DNA from: Rhinopomastus cyanomelas
Taxonomy: Eukaryota > Chordata > Aves > Bucerotiformes > Rhinopomastidae
Assembly (NCBI GenBank): GCA_013400115.1
Contig: VXBP01009432.1
Location: 250,420 to 314,419 of the forward strand
Direction of reading: 5' to 3'
Length of the DNA: 64,000 nucleotides
The notes under the pieces were generated by a model that did no database searches, had not been told where the DNA came from, and saw only the letters and a list, made by a program, of their open reading frames with translations. How positions within the stretch are numbered: position 1 is the first letter of the stretch; every line of letters begins with the position of its first letter. A program made the translations under genes and the position numbers. Below are positions 48,992-60,950 of the stretch, in pieces.

Positions 48992-49164
48992 TTGTAATGG
49001 ACTGCTCAGGGAGGTGGTGAAGGCACCATCTCTGGAGTGGTTTAAGAAAAGACTGGATGTGGCACTTAGTGCCATAGTCTAGATAGTGGTGATGTTAGGT
49101 CATAGGCTGAGCTTGATGATCATAGAGTTCTTTTCCAGCTTCAGTAATTCTGTGATTCTGTGGT
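48992..49164 (+). mobile_element. CR1 LINE 3' end with octamer tail
   Basis: Sense CR1: GTAATGGACTGCTCAGGGAG, CCATCTCTGGAGTGGTTTAA, GGCTGAGCTTGATGATCATA, ending in AATTCTGTGATTCTGTGG. The ACTGGATGTGGCACTTAGTG segment marks a subfamily different from the young one. It is 5'-truncated and frame-broken. Confidence 0.9.
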
Positions 49165-49689
49165 TTAAGAGATCATTAATATGTTGATAGCACTTGACGT
49201 TTGCTATTTCACTTTTGCTGTGGTCAAATTTTAGTCAACTTTTAGGAACCAATTTTATTTCATATGACAACTTAGGAAGAACAGGTACATTTCTAAGTAG
49301 AAGTATGTTTGGGGGTGAATATTATACCTAATATTCCATGTTGTGAGCCTTTAAACCCTTCTAGGCTGTAAAGAAAAGAAGACACCATATTTATCCCCCA
49401 ATTTCTAAATTCCCGTGCTTTCCTTCCTATTTTATTTTTAATTTCAAAATAAAATTAATAAACTTCTATTTTAATAAACTTCTGAATAATTTACTCTCCA
49501 TCCCTCCTTCCTTATACTCTACATGAGGAAATTCTTTGACCTGGGTTTCTGTGACTGCATCTTTTTATATTTCATTCACCAACATTTCTGAAGTCATAAG
49601 GTGCTCAGGAGGGATACTTGGCAGGTAGGTGGTCAGTATCAACACTATAAGTGTATGTATATATTTATATATATACACAGCCAGAATCA
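49165..49689. other. Non-coding stretch
   Basis: AT-rich sequence ending in a TATATATATTTATATATATACA run near 49656-49678. No gene or repeat beyond that. Confidence 0.45.
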
Positions 49690-49971
49690 GGGGACCCATG
49701 TATCCTGTACTTCTCACATGGAGGACAGAAGCCCAAGCAGAATGGGTGAGTGGAGTCAAGTGCAAGGCTGTGACAGAAGGCGAGCACAACCCATGCCTGC
49801 CTCACCTCCACAGGTGCCAATGAGTGATAGATATAAGCCCCTAGGGGAAGACAGCCAGTCTAATATGGATATAGAGGACAGAGAACCCATACCAGAAGTC
49901 CTAGCAAGGTCACATAAATACAGGAGGTCTTCAAGTAATATGACAACATCCTCCACAAACAAAAAGAGAAG
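49690..49971 (+). mobile_element. Probable CR1 ORF1 fragment
   Basis: The plus-strand frame 49601-50038 contains, from about 49690, a segment resembling the linker of CR1 ORF1 as I remember it. An arginine-rich CDRRRAQP stretch and PPQVPMSDRY are followed by an acidic variable part and STNKKR just before the join. In CR1, NKKR precedes the GDSLLRG motif of the esterase-like domain; here the sequence ends exactly there and antisense CR1 ORF2 begins. ORF1 is rarely kept in CR1 copies because most are 5'-truncated. The assignment is from memory and moderately secure. Confidence 0.6.
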
Positions 49972-49972
49972 C

Positions 49973-50715
49973 ACCCCCAAGTCCCTCTCCTCAGAGCTAC
50001 TCTCCAGCCAGTCACTGCCCAGCCTGTATTTGTGCTAGTGGTCTACCCATCTAGTGGTCCGCCCATCAAAGCCATGTTCCACTGGCTTGGAGACCAGAAT
50101 GTGGTGTGGGACAGTGTCAAAGGCTTTGCTCAGGTCCAGGTAAATTACATCAATCCCCCACCCCTCATCCATTAATGTTGTGACCTGTTCGTAGAAGGCC
50201 ACCAGATTCGTCAGGCAGGACTTGCCCTTGGTGAAGCTGTGCTGATTGTACCCAATCACCTCTTCACAAATCTCCTGTCTCAGCAGTGCCTTCAGGAGGA
50301 TCTGCTCTTTGATCTTACCAGACTGACTGGCCTGCAGTTCCCTGGCTCCTCCTTCCTACCCTTTTTGAAATTAGGAGTTATGTTTCCCCTTTTCCAGTCA
50401 GTGGGGACCTCACCAGACCACCATGGAATATAATAGAGAGGGGTTTGGCAACCCCATCTGCCAGTTCTCTCAGTACCCATGGGTGTATCCCGTCAGGTCC
50501 TATGGACTTGAACACTTTCAGTTTCTTCAGGTGATCACGAACCTGATCTTCACCTATGATGGGCAGTTCTTCCTTGCAGCTGCTGCTGCTATTTTCCATG
50601 ACTCCAGCAGTGTGGCTGGAGGCCTCTGCAGTGAAGACCGAGGTAAAGAAGTCATTGAGAACCTCAGCCTTTTCCATGTCACTTGTAACCACATCATCTG
50701 TTTCCTTTCTGAGGA
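49973..50715 (-). mobile_element. CR1 LINE ORF2 fragment with internal deletion
   Basis: Minus-strand CR1 ORF2. From 50715 leftwards it carries the segment before and within the reverse transcriptase: DMEKAEVLNDFFTSVFT, SIGPDGIHPWVLRELADGV, a WKRGNITPNFKKGRKEEPGN segment, CRPVSLV, HSFTKGKSCLTNLVAFYEQ and DVIYLDLSKAFDTVPHH. At about 50039 it jumps to HKYRLGSDWLESSSEERDLG, skipping the FADD region. It then stops at 49973 against oppositely oriented ORF1-like sequence. There is no 3' UTR. It is split over at least three frames and inactive. Confidence 0.93.
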
Positions 50716-53700
50716 AACTTCATGTGTTCTTAGCTGTATAGGAGCATTCTTTCTGGAAAAGAATGTAGATAGCTAGTGCACTAGAACCTTTCACTGCTTC
50801 TGTACACAAAGTTATCCCTCTGAGGGTGGGGAGTGCTGGCAGGGTACTTGGCTTTCTTGAGAGGTAATGCTTGCAGAAATATTCTTGGAGATGATGCTGC
50901 TTCTGAGCGTGTGATGGGATCACATGCCCACTGAGAAATTTATACAGACGTGACTGGTAGGGAACAAAAGTGTTTCTCTTAACCCTGAAAATAGAGAAAC
51001 TGTACTGCTAGGTGTGTGGGAAGGTTATGTAATCTTCCTTTGCAAAGTCACATTAAGCCATGTTTTTCTCTCAATCTGAAGACATTGTCCACAAAACAAA
51101 TGCCTGGTGAAACTCCCGTGGCATTCCCAAGGTTTTTGATCATCATATTTGTCTAATGGCAGCCAAACGATGGCTGTCAGGGGAAAAAGGGTCCAAAGGG
51201 ATCCCAGAGTGGTGTGTCAGTTCCAATGTAAAGACTGCAGCCTTCTTCTTAGTCAGATGTCCTGACAAGCACGTGGCTGGTGGGATGCAAACCTCAAGGC
51301 CATATACACTAACAACATATGAGTTGCTTGTCTGTAAAGTCCCTTTTTCACTCCTGATGCTTTTTCAAAGGGTGAGATGATGATGATGATGATGCATCCA
51401 TAATGTAAATCACTGGGCTGTCAGAAGAGACCTTCATGCTTTGTATGTGATGAAGTCCTGTATTTCTCCTTCAGCAGCTCTCCAAAGGAAATACTTGCAC
51501 TGTCAGAAGCCAGCACTCTGATGAACTTTGGAATTTGAAAAATCTGGCTTTTGTAGCAGATAGAAAGTGTTGAAGAGGTAGTAATGAGTTGGAGGAATGA
51601 GAACAGAGAACTGAAGAACAGCAGCCTCAGTGAGACATTTTGAGCAACAATTAGCCCAGGTGGGAGACTGGCTGATGCATGTCTGTCAGATTCTGGCATG
51701 TAATTGCTATGACTTTGTCTAATATTTTCACCTGCATGACAAGTGTAAGAAATAGCTTGCAGAGCTGTCATTCAGCAAGCTGAACTTTGACTCTGCATCT
51801 TGCTGCCTCATGACAAAGCCAGCGTCCTTCACCCTATACCTTGAACTTTAAACTTGTCAGTAGGTGCAAGGATACTTGATCCTTCACCATGAAATTTATT
51901 TATAGGCTAACAGCTGAGATAACCTGTCTTAAGCTTTCTAAAGAAAACTGCATCAATTTTCATTTTGTGATTTGTAGTAGTTTCACAAATGACATCTAAA
52001 CAGTTTTATGTTTTGGTCCAGATTAGTTTAGGTTTAATCTAGTTTATGCTTCAACTCACTCAGATTTGTAAGGGAAAAACTGTCCTTGTGTTACCTAGTG
52101 CAAAATGCTGCACTTTTCTTTGCTGAGGCCCAAAACATTTGGCTAATGCTGTTAAGAACACGTCTCTACTTTAAAATCAGATGTGTAATCCTCCTTAGTG
52201 ACAGCTTGTAGAAAGGGTAATAGTCCACTCTTCCTTTATTTTGGGTTACCTCAGCACCACTAGACTGATCACGAGATCATACAATCATCATAGAATGTTT
52301 TGGTTTTAATAAACGACACTTATATGATCCTTACCTGCCTACTCTCCACAAGCATCTCTCCGCAATAAACCTTCGGGTTTTCAGCTCTGTCCCTGCAGAA
52401 CTGCTTTCCTTCTCCTTTATTTCCTGCTTGTCTCTAAAAGAAATCACAGAAACTATGCAAATCAAAAGGACATAACATGTATTTGCTAACTTTGTGATAA
52501 CAAAGAAATTATAATCTTCCACAAGGCTGGTATTAGTGTCATTTGATACAGAAATGCTGGGACCAAGCCAGACTTAATAGCAGCACAGTACGTTGATAAA
52601 TGACACTTTTACAGCCAATGTAACTTGATAAATGACAGTTTTCTCCCTACTTGTTTGATCCCTGAAGACCTCTCTCTGCAATAAGGGTGTGCCTTCTAAT
52701 TCTCTCCCTTCATGGATATGGCAATAAAATTTGTTTCTCCAAGTGCACTATAGCTTCTCCAGCTGTCCCTCTGTCCTCCTACTTTCCTCCACCTTTCCAC
52801 ACAGCTAAACAATTTAAGCCCAAGGCTTCTTTGCATGGTTCTTGACAAAGCAAGCTCTTTGCTAAATTGAAAAGCTGGAGGAAGCACTTAAAGATTAAAA
52901 TAATTCCTGTGGCAGTGACTCAGGAGTGGTGTAGAGCTACCTTGTCTGACCTCTCCCATGATGGACTCATTAATCTCACTGAAGATGCCAGACAATCAGC
53001 TGTTTATCCTATATGGCTGCCTGCAGACGGCATTTTTGAGGCAACAGTGGAGACTGGAGGCAGGATGTGACTTGAATTTCAACAGCCCATTCCCAGTCCA
53101 GATTATTTGGTCTAAGACAGTGGTTGTCCCAGACTGTTTAGAAACTGTGCATGAGAAGTATCTGGAAGAAGGTACAAACTCCTCCTTAATTGAGTGAGAT
53201 GTGACCTTCAGTGATGGGAGAACCCATGCCTGTACACGACACTGCACGGAGCTTTCACTAGCACTAAAATGCCTTTTTAAAATAAACCACTTGTGAGAAA
53301 GGAGCACAAATAATATTGATGAAGTCCTTCAAGGTTTAAAAGTCTGGATTTTTTTCTGTGATGACCTGTTACCACTGCTGAAAGTCAAACTGTCGGAGAG
53401 CAACTTTAGCTCAGGTTCAGGGCAGTGTGATTCCTGATGCTTCCCGTGATACACATCAGCCTCAAAAATGCTACTTTATTGGCTGGAACACTCCACTAGT
53501 TACCAAGCTATGCTGTCATGTTCACCAAAAGCCTCTTTGGTACTTGATCTCTAGAATGTCAAAAACATACATGAATAGTCATGTGGGGGAGTGGGCTGTG
53601 TCAGTGTGAGGAAAACTCCTGTACTGCTCATAGGATTTTCTCACACAAAATGACTTTAGGACCCTGAATCTGTGTCAGGTACTATAGAGAACTTGACTGC

Positions 53701-54517
53701 TTTTAGTCTCATGGGTTTGGTTACTGTGTTGTCTGAAACCCCAGGTAAGAATGTGAGAATTACTCCATAACTTAGTTCTCCAGGGTGGTAGATAGATTGT
53801 ACCTGACATGAACACACATGGACAAGCACAGCACTCTGCAAGGATGGAGGAACTCTCTAGAGTTCCCTGCACTGAAAGCATCTTTACTGAGAGTTTATGG
53901 AGTAATATATATGGTTTTGTAGACACCGTGCTGACACCTATACTGCTACCTGAAAAAAGGTAGGAACCAGGGAATGAGTAGTAACTACTCTAGATGATTA
54001 CCTAATGAGTAGCCTCACTACATTCAATGATCTGATGATTCAGACATGAGGAGCAAGTCCATGCCCAAAGTGCAAAAGACTAAAGAGTCAAAAACATATG
54101 GTAAGATCTAGGGAGCTGAGGGAACAGGTGAGTGAAAAGAGTATCGGAAAATAATCTTGCAGTGTCAAAGCTTGATTAATTCTGTTGTTTCTTCTGCTTG
54201 TATTCAGTGAATAGCATAAATGAACAGAAAGGTAATAGAAGTAGAGTCTGAGAAGAGTGTTCAAATGGAAGAAGAAAGGATGTTGAGAGAAAAGTAGCAA
54301 TGGTTTTTGGCTTTATCTTTTTATTTTTATCTATTTTCTTCCAAAAGACAGAAAGAGTAGAAGCTGTTCTGTTCTCCTGGATGGCTGCCCTTAGGCAGAG
54401 CAGTTTCCCAAGGTGGTCTTTGTCTAGGGAGGTGCCAAATAGCTAAACTGAGCAGCTGGGCAAGAATAAAGATGGGACTTCAAATTCTAGCTTCTGTTTC
54501 CTGACTAAATCTTTAAC
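50716..54517. other. Non-coding stretch, nearly repeat-free
   Basis: This stretch contains a (GAT)n run of about six units at 51376-51394. It also has a short imperfect direct repeat (TTGATAAATGACASTTTT at 52593 and 52625). At about 52285 ATCATAGAATGTTTTGGTTT resembles an antisense CR1 start but goes no further. Frames at 51421-51771 and 52996-53307 (minus) are unrecognised. Confidence 0.45.
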
Positions 54518-54937
54518 CAGGGGTCCTCAAACCCTGGCTTCTGGGCTGGATACGGCCCCCCAGGGTCTCCAATGCGGCCCGCCGGGGGTTGGGTTGGGGG
54601 GAAACCGAGCAGCTGCAGATGACTTCCTGCCGACTGTGCGACTGGGCTGAGGAGGGGCTGCGGTGGCATCAGCGAGGTGGATGGCTCCCCTGTCTCTCCC
54701 TCCCTCCCTCCCTCCAGCTCCCAGGCAGCACAAGCCAGCCAGCACCAGTGGGAAACGCACATTGAAATATTATTTGTTTTTGTTGGTTACAACTATTCTT
54801 CATTTCAAATATTGCATTCTTTTTCCTGTTTTTTGTGCACCACTACAAATAAAATAAGTGCAGTGTGCACAGGAACTTTTTTCCAAACTATAGCCCGGCC
54901 CCCAACAGTGTCTGAGGGACAGTGAGCCGGCCCCCTG
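54518..54937. mobile_element. Non-autonomous hAT-like DNA transposon
   Basis: The left end reads CAGGGGTCCTCAAACC. The right end, read in reverse, begins CAGGGGGCCGGCTCACTGTC. Inside the right part are CTATAGCCCGGCCCC and CAGTGTGCACAGGAACTTT, wording I associate with hAT/Charlie-type elements. The flanks are TCTTTAAC (54510-54517) and TCTTTAAT (54938-54945), a 7-of-8 match fitting the 8-bp duplication of hAT insertions. The middle has a GC-rich segment with a (CTCC)n run near 54695-54715. There is no transposase, so movement would have needed a helper. The overlapping frames at 54505-54925 are compositional. Confidence 0.7.
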
Positions 54938-57900
54938 TCTTTAATCATCAAGACAACTCTGTGTAGGAATTTAAGATCTGCCTTTCTTCTTCACAGACTG
55001 TTGTTTTTCACATTAACTGAGATAGTGAGAGGAAGACAACCAAAGAATGTTGAAGACATTTTGTTTTGTCTTCTAAACACACAATTATGGTACTTACTTA
55101 GTGACTACAATGTCAGAGCCAATGTGGTATCTTTTTTACTCTTTGTTTGAGTCTCTCACTATCAAGGGTTGTCTTATTTTATAAGCTACCTTGGGATAAA
55201 TAATCTCTAAATGTGTTCGTTTTTCATCATCAGCTTTAAGAGGGTCTCTAGTGATGGATTCAGGAGGATGAAGACAGATACATGAACCTCAGATTAATCC
55301 TTCCCCTCAAAAATTGGGTAATCCTCTAAGCCTATAGTCCAAAAAGTTGGACTAAATGTTAACCATATCCAACTTATTTCACAGCATCCAGATTGCCTGG
55401 TTGTTCATTAACCTGCTCAGCCCATGAGTCTTGAATAAATTCCAGTACTTCCATGCTTCTTCTGAACCAACAGATGTGGGCTGATACCTTTGGATTGTGT
55501 GTTAAAAAGTAAAAGTTTCATCTGAGTTCAGCTTTAAAGAAAACACAGTTCTTCATCAGACGTGACACGTTCTGTGAAGCCATTGCTTCAGTAATATGAA
55601 TCTATCCATCTTTTTAAATGAAGTGTGCTTAGAAAAGAGAGGTGATAACTTTCATTAGATGAGAAGCTGTAGGTGGGAGGGATGAACTGGCTTCTAATAA
55701 ATAATTTTGTCATCTTTTTCCATGCATTGATGTTAAAAAACCCACCTCGTTCTTTCTGCTTTTATATTTAATATAACTGGCACCACTCTTGCTCTGTAGG
55801 TTCCCTTTCAAAATGAGCAGGTCCCGATTACTTTTAAGTTATCAAAGTTTATTCTAATTAATCATTCTCTCTAAGATTAAATCTCCAGGAGGATATGAAT
55901 TATCTATGCCACATAGATAGACAATAATTTTTTTGTTTAGTTGATTACACAGCTTTTCAAATCAACAACACATTCTTGGTATAGAAAATGAAGCCACAGT
56001 AAGGTGTTGGTCTAGACCATTGTAGTCACCCTTAGGGATTTAATCATAGACCTAGTGCTGGACTGAAATGCATGACTCTTCTTAACTGTTATCCTGGACT
56101 TAGAAAACTCACTTTTACTCTGGTTCCAGTATCCAACGTTACAGTTTATGTCCTTAGACTGCTAGTGGTGTGAATGGACTTTAACCACCTTTCTGATTGG
56201 TTTCTTTGTAATGATAAAATTCTAGTGTGACCTGTACAAAATATGATGTGGAGACAATTAGATCATTACTAAAAAAGTCACTATTTCTGATTTCCAAGGG
56301 TAGTTTTCTGATATTGCCTTTAAGACACACTACTTAAGTTTAACTTTATAAAGTCTGTAATGTATTCAAGCTGTAGCTTTCCCCCCCTATTTGGCAATAA
56401 TAATAAAAAAGGCTAGTTAAACCCATATAGTGACCTTTGGAATAAACTAGTGTTTGTTCTCATGTGCATACAAGAACATGTGTGTGTGTTGCAAGAACAA
56501 ACAATCTCGGGTATTTCAGACAGCAAAACATCTTCATGGTCTGATGGATTTACTCTCCCTCTCTAAAGGAGGATGTTTAACTTAAGCGTGGTCGTTTTCA
56601 GTATGCTTTTAAGATTAATCCTAATGGAAATAATAATATTGAATAGCTGGATAGCAATTCACATATTCAAAGCACTGTGCAAATATTAACTAATACATTT
56701 ACACAACATCTAAATAACTATAATACTGGCTGTCAAGGCAAGGAAGAAGCAGACAAATGCAGAGCACAGCACATGGTTGTGGAAAGGAATCTGCAGCGAG
56801 GAGGGAGGGAATGAGATCCCTCTCAACAGAGCGAGGTTTGGTGTACCAGTATGCTCCAGGTTTGCATTGTTCTGTTCTAGCCACCTGCAATGCTATGTTT
56901 AAAGTGTTAATTAGCAGGTAGCAGATGCTGGTTCTTTGCCAGTTCTACCTTGGAAATGTTCTTTGTATTGTACATAAAATAATGGCACGTAATAATGCCC
57001 GTTCCAGGTTTCCAGTGACTGATTTCCAGCTGAGTGTCTGGGTGTAGTTCTGGGTGCCGACGTTTTCAGAAGATTTTTGCTTTAATCTTCCTTTTTTTTT
57101 TTTTTTTAATTTTGCTAGGTTTTTTTTTTTAAAAAAAGTGCTGAGAGAAAACCTGGCTTGGTATATTGAGTGATGGCATGTTGTCATTGTAATCTTCATG
57201 TTTTAGCTGGTTTAGGGCAATAACAGCAGAATATTCTGATGAGTTTATTGGCATGCTTGAAAGAAACACTTGGAGACATTTAATGCTTTGCAGCCTTCTG
57301 TCAATCTCCTAGTTGAGCAATCAGTGATGTTGAGGTCCACTGAGCAGTAGCAGAGCTTGCCATGAAGATCTCTGCTCTTCAGCATCAGCAGCTGTAAGCA
57401 CATTCCTGTCACTTGCAAACATACTTTGTTATGTGCTGTACCTTGAACAGTTGAAGAAAATACTTCATTTTCCTGCTTTCATGACTGTATATGGCTGCTT
57501 GTGGCCTTGTCCATAACACTGCAATAATAAACCCATCTGGAGGTTACAGAAATACAGAATGTTATTTCACTTTCACTCTAAACTGAGAAGAAAGAGTCCA
57601 GACTTTTAACTTTCCAGTGCAAGGTAAATATTTTCTTTTAGTGTTAGTGTTCATACTTCACAACACAGTTTTCTTCGTTTCCATGACATCTTTCATTGTA
57701 AGCATTCAAAAGTGGTCTGTGAAAGTTGTTGTGCTCACAGGTTACGAATGGATCGCTTCGCACGTGGCTGAAATAAAGCCGTGGAGGTGTGTGAGCATTT
57801 AGGCGTGAATAGCGTTCTGCAGAGCAGCTCGGGGCGTGTCAAACTGATACCCCATTGCCTGTAAGAAGTAACTGGTCTTTGAAGTACAAATCTGCAGTTA

Positions 57901-59754
57901 TTCTGCTTATGTTTATTTGAAAACTGGTACCTGAGAAGAGGCCAATCTTCCTAGCACATTGTGTCACTGGTTTATCTAATTAGTGAATACGATTAATAAA
58001 GGTCTGTTAGTAAAAACAGTTAGCAACTGACTGATTTCCACTGCTTCTCCATGCAATGTTTTTGCAGAACTGTGTAGTTCAAGTAGTGTTGAAGTTATTA
58101 CATATATGCACTAATAGAAGATCACTAAAAGGGAATAATGCTGAAATTTTGTTTCCTGCTTTTGAATTCCTACATTTTGAGAGTAATTCTGCCAGGACTC
58201 CAGTGATCTGTGATGTTTTTGAAGCCTTTCTGTGCAGCTGGCTGACATTCAAATTCTTTTTACCCCTTGATTACTTCGCTGGGTTTGTAAAACCTCAGCT
58301 TCTGCTTTCATGTACAGCAACACTGTCAGCATCATTTGCATCTCCAAAGACACATTTATGCCACCACCACACGATACGCTTCTTTTGAAATACGGAACGT
58401 GTTTCTAGGTTTTCAATAAAAACCAGCAGATGTCGTAGTTTCTCCAAAAAGAGCAGGTTTCTTCCGAAAAGAGCAGGATCCTTTGAAATTGCATCAGCTC
58501 CGTAGGTATTTGTGTGCAGTATTTCATAGGGCAATAATTCTGTCCTAGGTAAGTTACTGCTGAGCAGCCTGCTCCAACCATCCTTTGTCTCACTTTTAGG
58601 TAAAATCCATGAATATGAAAACATCCCCGGTTCACTTGCTGAAACACAGCAGGGAATATGCTGCTGTGGTGCTTAACACCTGAGGGCTGTGTGGCACTGT
58701 CTCAGGCATTGTCTAAATCTTATTGCCACTGTCCCTCCATTCAGTCACAGAGTTGATATCTGAGCTCTTGTTCTGTTTTCTGTCCAAAGTGGTTAAATGG
58801 ATTCAAGTTAATGAGATGCTGTGCTAAGGGAATTACGTAAATACTCTTTTAATGAAAGCATAACTGATGGAAGACTCTGCCTACTAGCTAAATCAACTAA
58901 AATTAGTCTTACCTAACTCGATCTACTTTTAAATTGTTTGTCTGAGGAAGCTCTTGTGCTTCCCTCTGCAGTTAAGGTAGAAAAGTAAACACATCAGAGG
59001 GCCATTTAATCTTTTCCTTAGATTACTGTTGGAAAATTGTCCTCCAGAGATACCCATATGTCTCTGTTAAGGGAGGAAGGAACCTAAATGGTTGTTTCAA
59101 CCTTGAGGATTAGTTTTAAGGTGGTTAGATTTGTCTGATCTTAACAGGCATAATGACTCAAATACATTGCTTCCTTTTCTGTTGTAGCTTGTGTTTAAAA
59201 ATAATATAGTTGTATTCTTGAGCTCAATCAGTAGTAAACAGAAAATCTTTCTCTTATGGCAACTATGCACCTACTTGTGTCTCTTGTTGTAATAGTACCT
59301 AAGCTCCTGCAAATCATCAGTGTCATCACACAAGGGGGGAAGATGATTAGGTCATTATCTGTTACTCAGATGCAGAATTGAAGTGTAGAAGCTACTTGTG
59401 TTCAACTGCATCACAACGTGTGATCAGTCCTGGGGTCTAAAGCCCAAGACCCTGTAGCCTGAGGTAAAAGTAATCTCTTCATTTGTGGGTTGGAGAATGG
59501 GAGGGAAAGCAAAAAGAAAGGTGAAGAAAACAGTGAATGGAAACAGTCTGCTGAGGGGTTTATTCTGAGGAAAGACACTGGCATAGCTGGAATCACAGCA
59601 TAGACCTGCTCATCCAAAGTGAATCCTTTCTGTATGCATCCTTAGATTTACACTAAAGAAAACAAAATAAACCCCAGTGAATATATAATTAAGCTTTAAA
59701 AAACCTCAACTGAATAGATGTTGATCTTTAGCATTTATGGCTAGTTTTACAAAT
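54938..59754. other. Non-coding stretch with a CpG-containing patch
   Basis: This stretch includes a run of 16 T at 57092-57107, a T-then-A tract around 57120-57137 that can fold back, and the CpG-richer patch at 57741-57850. Two nearby AAAAGAGCAGG repeats occur at about 58447 and 58463. Minus-strand frames at 58295-58647 and the plus-strand frame at 58056-58388 are unrecognised. Confidence 0.45.
57741..57850. promoter_or_regulatory. CpG-enriched patch with an E-box (speculative)
   Basis: About nine CpG dinucleotides fall within 110 bp in otherwise CpG-poor DNA. One is inside a perfect CACGTG E-box at 57761-57766. No CR1 or LTR sequence explains it. It is too short for a CpG island. It could be a small regulatory element or chance; nothing in the sequence proves activity. 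Confidence 0.2.
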
Positions 59755-60950
59755 GTTGCAGTTTGAAAATTACCAGAATTTTCACATGTAGACATTTGGC
59801 TTTCATGAAGGAAAAAGGCTATGTTGCTTTAAGAGGACCCCCCACCCCAGTGACCTCTCCTGGGTGAGGTGACACTATAGAATTTTTCCAGGTATCTGCC
59901 CTTGAGGGATGAGCTAGGTGAGAACATAAAAAGGGCAAGAGATCTTAGCCCTGCCTCTTTTCTGAGGGCTCCTAGCTCAACGCAGGACTTCTGCCCAGTG
60001 CTAACCCCCACCGCTACACATACTTCCAGGGTGGTGGAGGGGCAAAGACAGGCCTGTGACCTGGCCCTGGCCCTGGTCCCACTCTGCCACAGGGAAGGAT
60101 GTGGCATCTCTGCCCCAGCTCAGCAGCAGTGGTGCTGGCTTCAGCCCAGTCCAGTCCAGAGCTGGCACTGCGGACTGGAGGAGCAAGACTTTAGCGCCGA
60201 TCTAGTATCCCCCCACCACTATGGAGCAGCTGTTCAACGACTCACGGTGAACTGAAGAGATTCCTCCTTTTCCCCCTGGAGCTGAGACAGGAGGAGAGAG
60301 GAGAAGGAAGGGTCATGGGACCCTCTCAGCCATATTTGCAAAGTGTGGGGGTCCCCTACTGGCGCAGCCATGTGGTCAGTCTCCATCTTGGGTCCCATGA
60401 AGCTGTCGTAATTTTAGAGAGCACTGATCAGCAAGAAGAGAGACTGTCTGTCATTTCTGCCGCTGAGGAAAACTGGGGATGCTCAAGTATTGGGGGGAAT
60501 TCCTCTGTGTTTAGCTGAACAAAGCAGAAGGACTCAAGAATACTTAAGCCTGGGGGATGACAGACAGAGTCTGGGTTCTTTGTTTGAAAGCATGTCTCCT
60601 GCATCAAGGGATGCAGTTCAGGTGCTGAGGACTCAGCGTTGAGCTGGAGAAGCTACGCTGAAGAATGGAAGAATTCACCAGTCTGGACAGCCGAGGTTGC
60701 TGCTGTTTGCAGGCAGAGATGACACATGAATAATAGAGAGGGTGGTGGTACTCATCTCTACTCAACAGACATGTTCTTTTCCCAGATCTCTAATGTGAAA
60801 AAACCTAAGGACCATTAGGTAGTGATCTCCCATTGTACTTTTCTCAGAATGTGTGATGGCATCTGTGACACATTTTCTAGTTAGTGTGCACTAACTTTCT
60901 TAACCTTTTCTTCTTTTCTGTGCACAGTTATAGAGTTAATAAACCCTTTT
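59755..60950 (+). mobile_element. LTR-like repeat, copy B (longer)
   Basis: The left ~430 bp matches copy A at 45955-46341 in block order (AAAATTACCA, TTTCATGAAGGAAAAA, GTTGCTTTAAGAGG, CTCCTGGG, GAGAACATAAAAAGGGC as TATA-like element, GGGTGGTGGAGGGG, AGAGCTGGCACTG). To the right it continues through purine-rich GAGACAGGAGGAGAGAGGAG to a polyadenylation-type AATAAA at about 60938 (GTTAATAAACCC). A TATA-like box followed ~1 kb later by AATAAA would make an unusually long LTR. Possibly only the first 500-600 bp is LTR and the rest is flank. No viral coding sequence was recognised. The frames at 59829-60518 are GC-driven. Confidence 0.45.

Noticed and set aside
49601..50038. 145-codon plus-strand frame as a possible novel gene
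   Set aside because: Its middle resembles the CR1 ORF1 linker and its last ~20 codons are antisense CR1 ORF2. It is a mobile-element chimaera.
52285..52306. ATCATAGAATGTTTTGGTTT as an antisense CR1 start
   Set aside because: About 20 bases match and then the similarity ends.
54505..54925. Four overlapping frames with proline/serine-rich translations
   Set aside because: They cover the hAT-like element and its (CTCC)n run and reflect base composition.
57092..57137. T16 tract plus T/A tract as the tail of a processed pseudogene on the minus strand
   Set aside because: No recognisable coding sequence lies on the 5' side in the minus orientation and no target duplication was seen.
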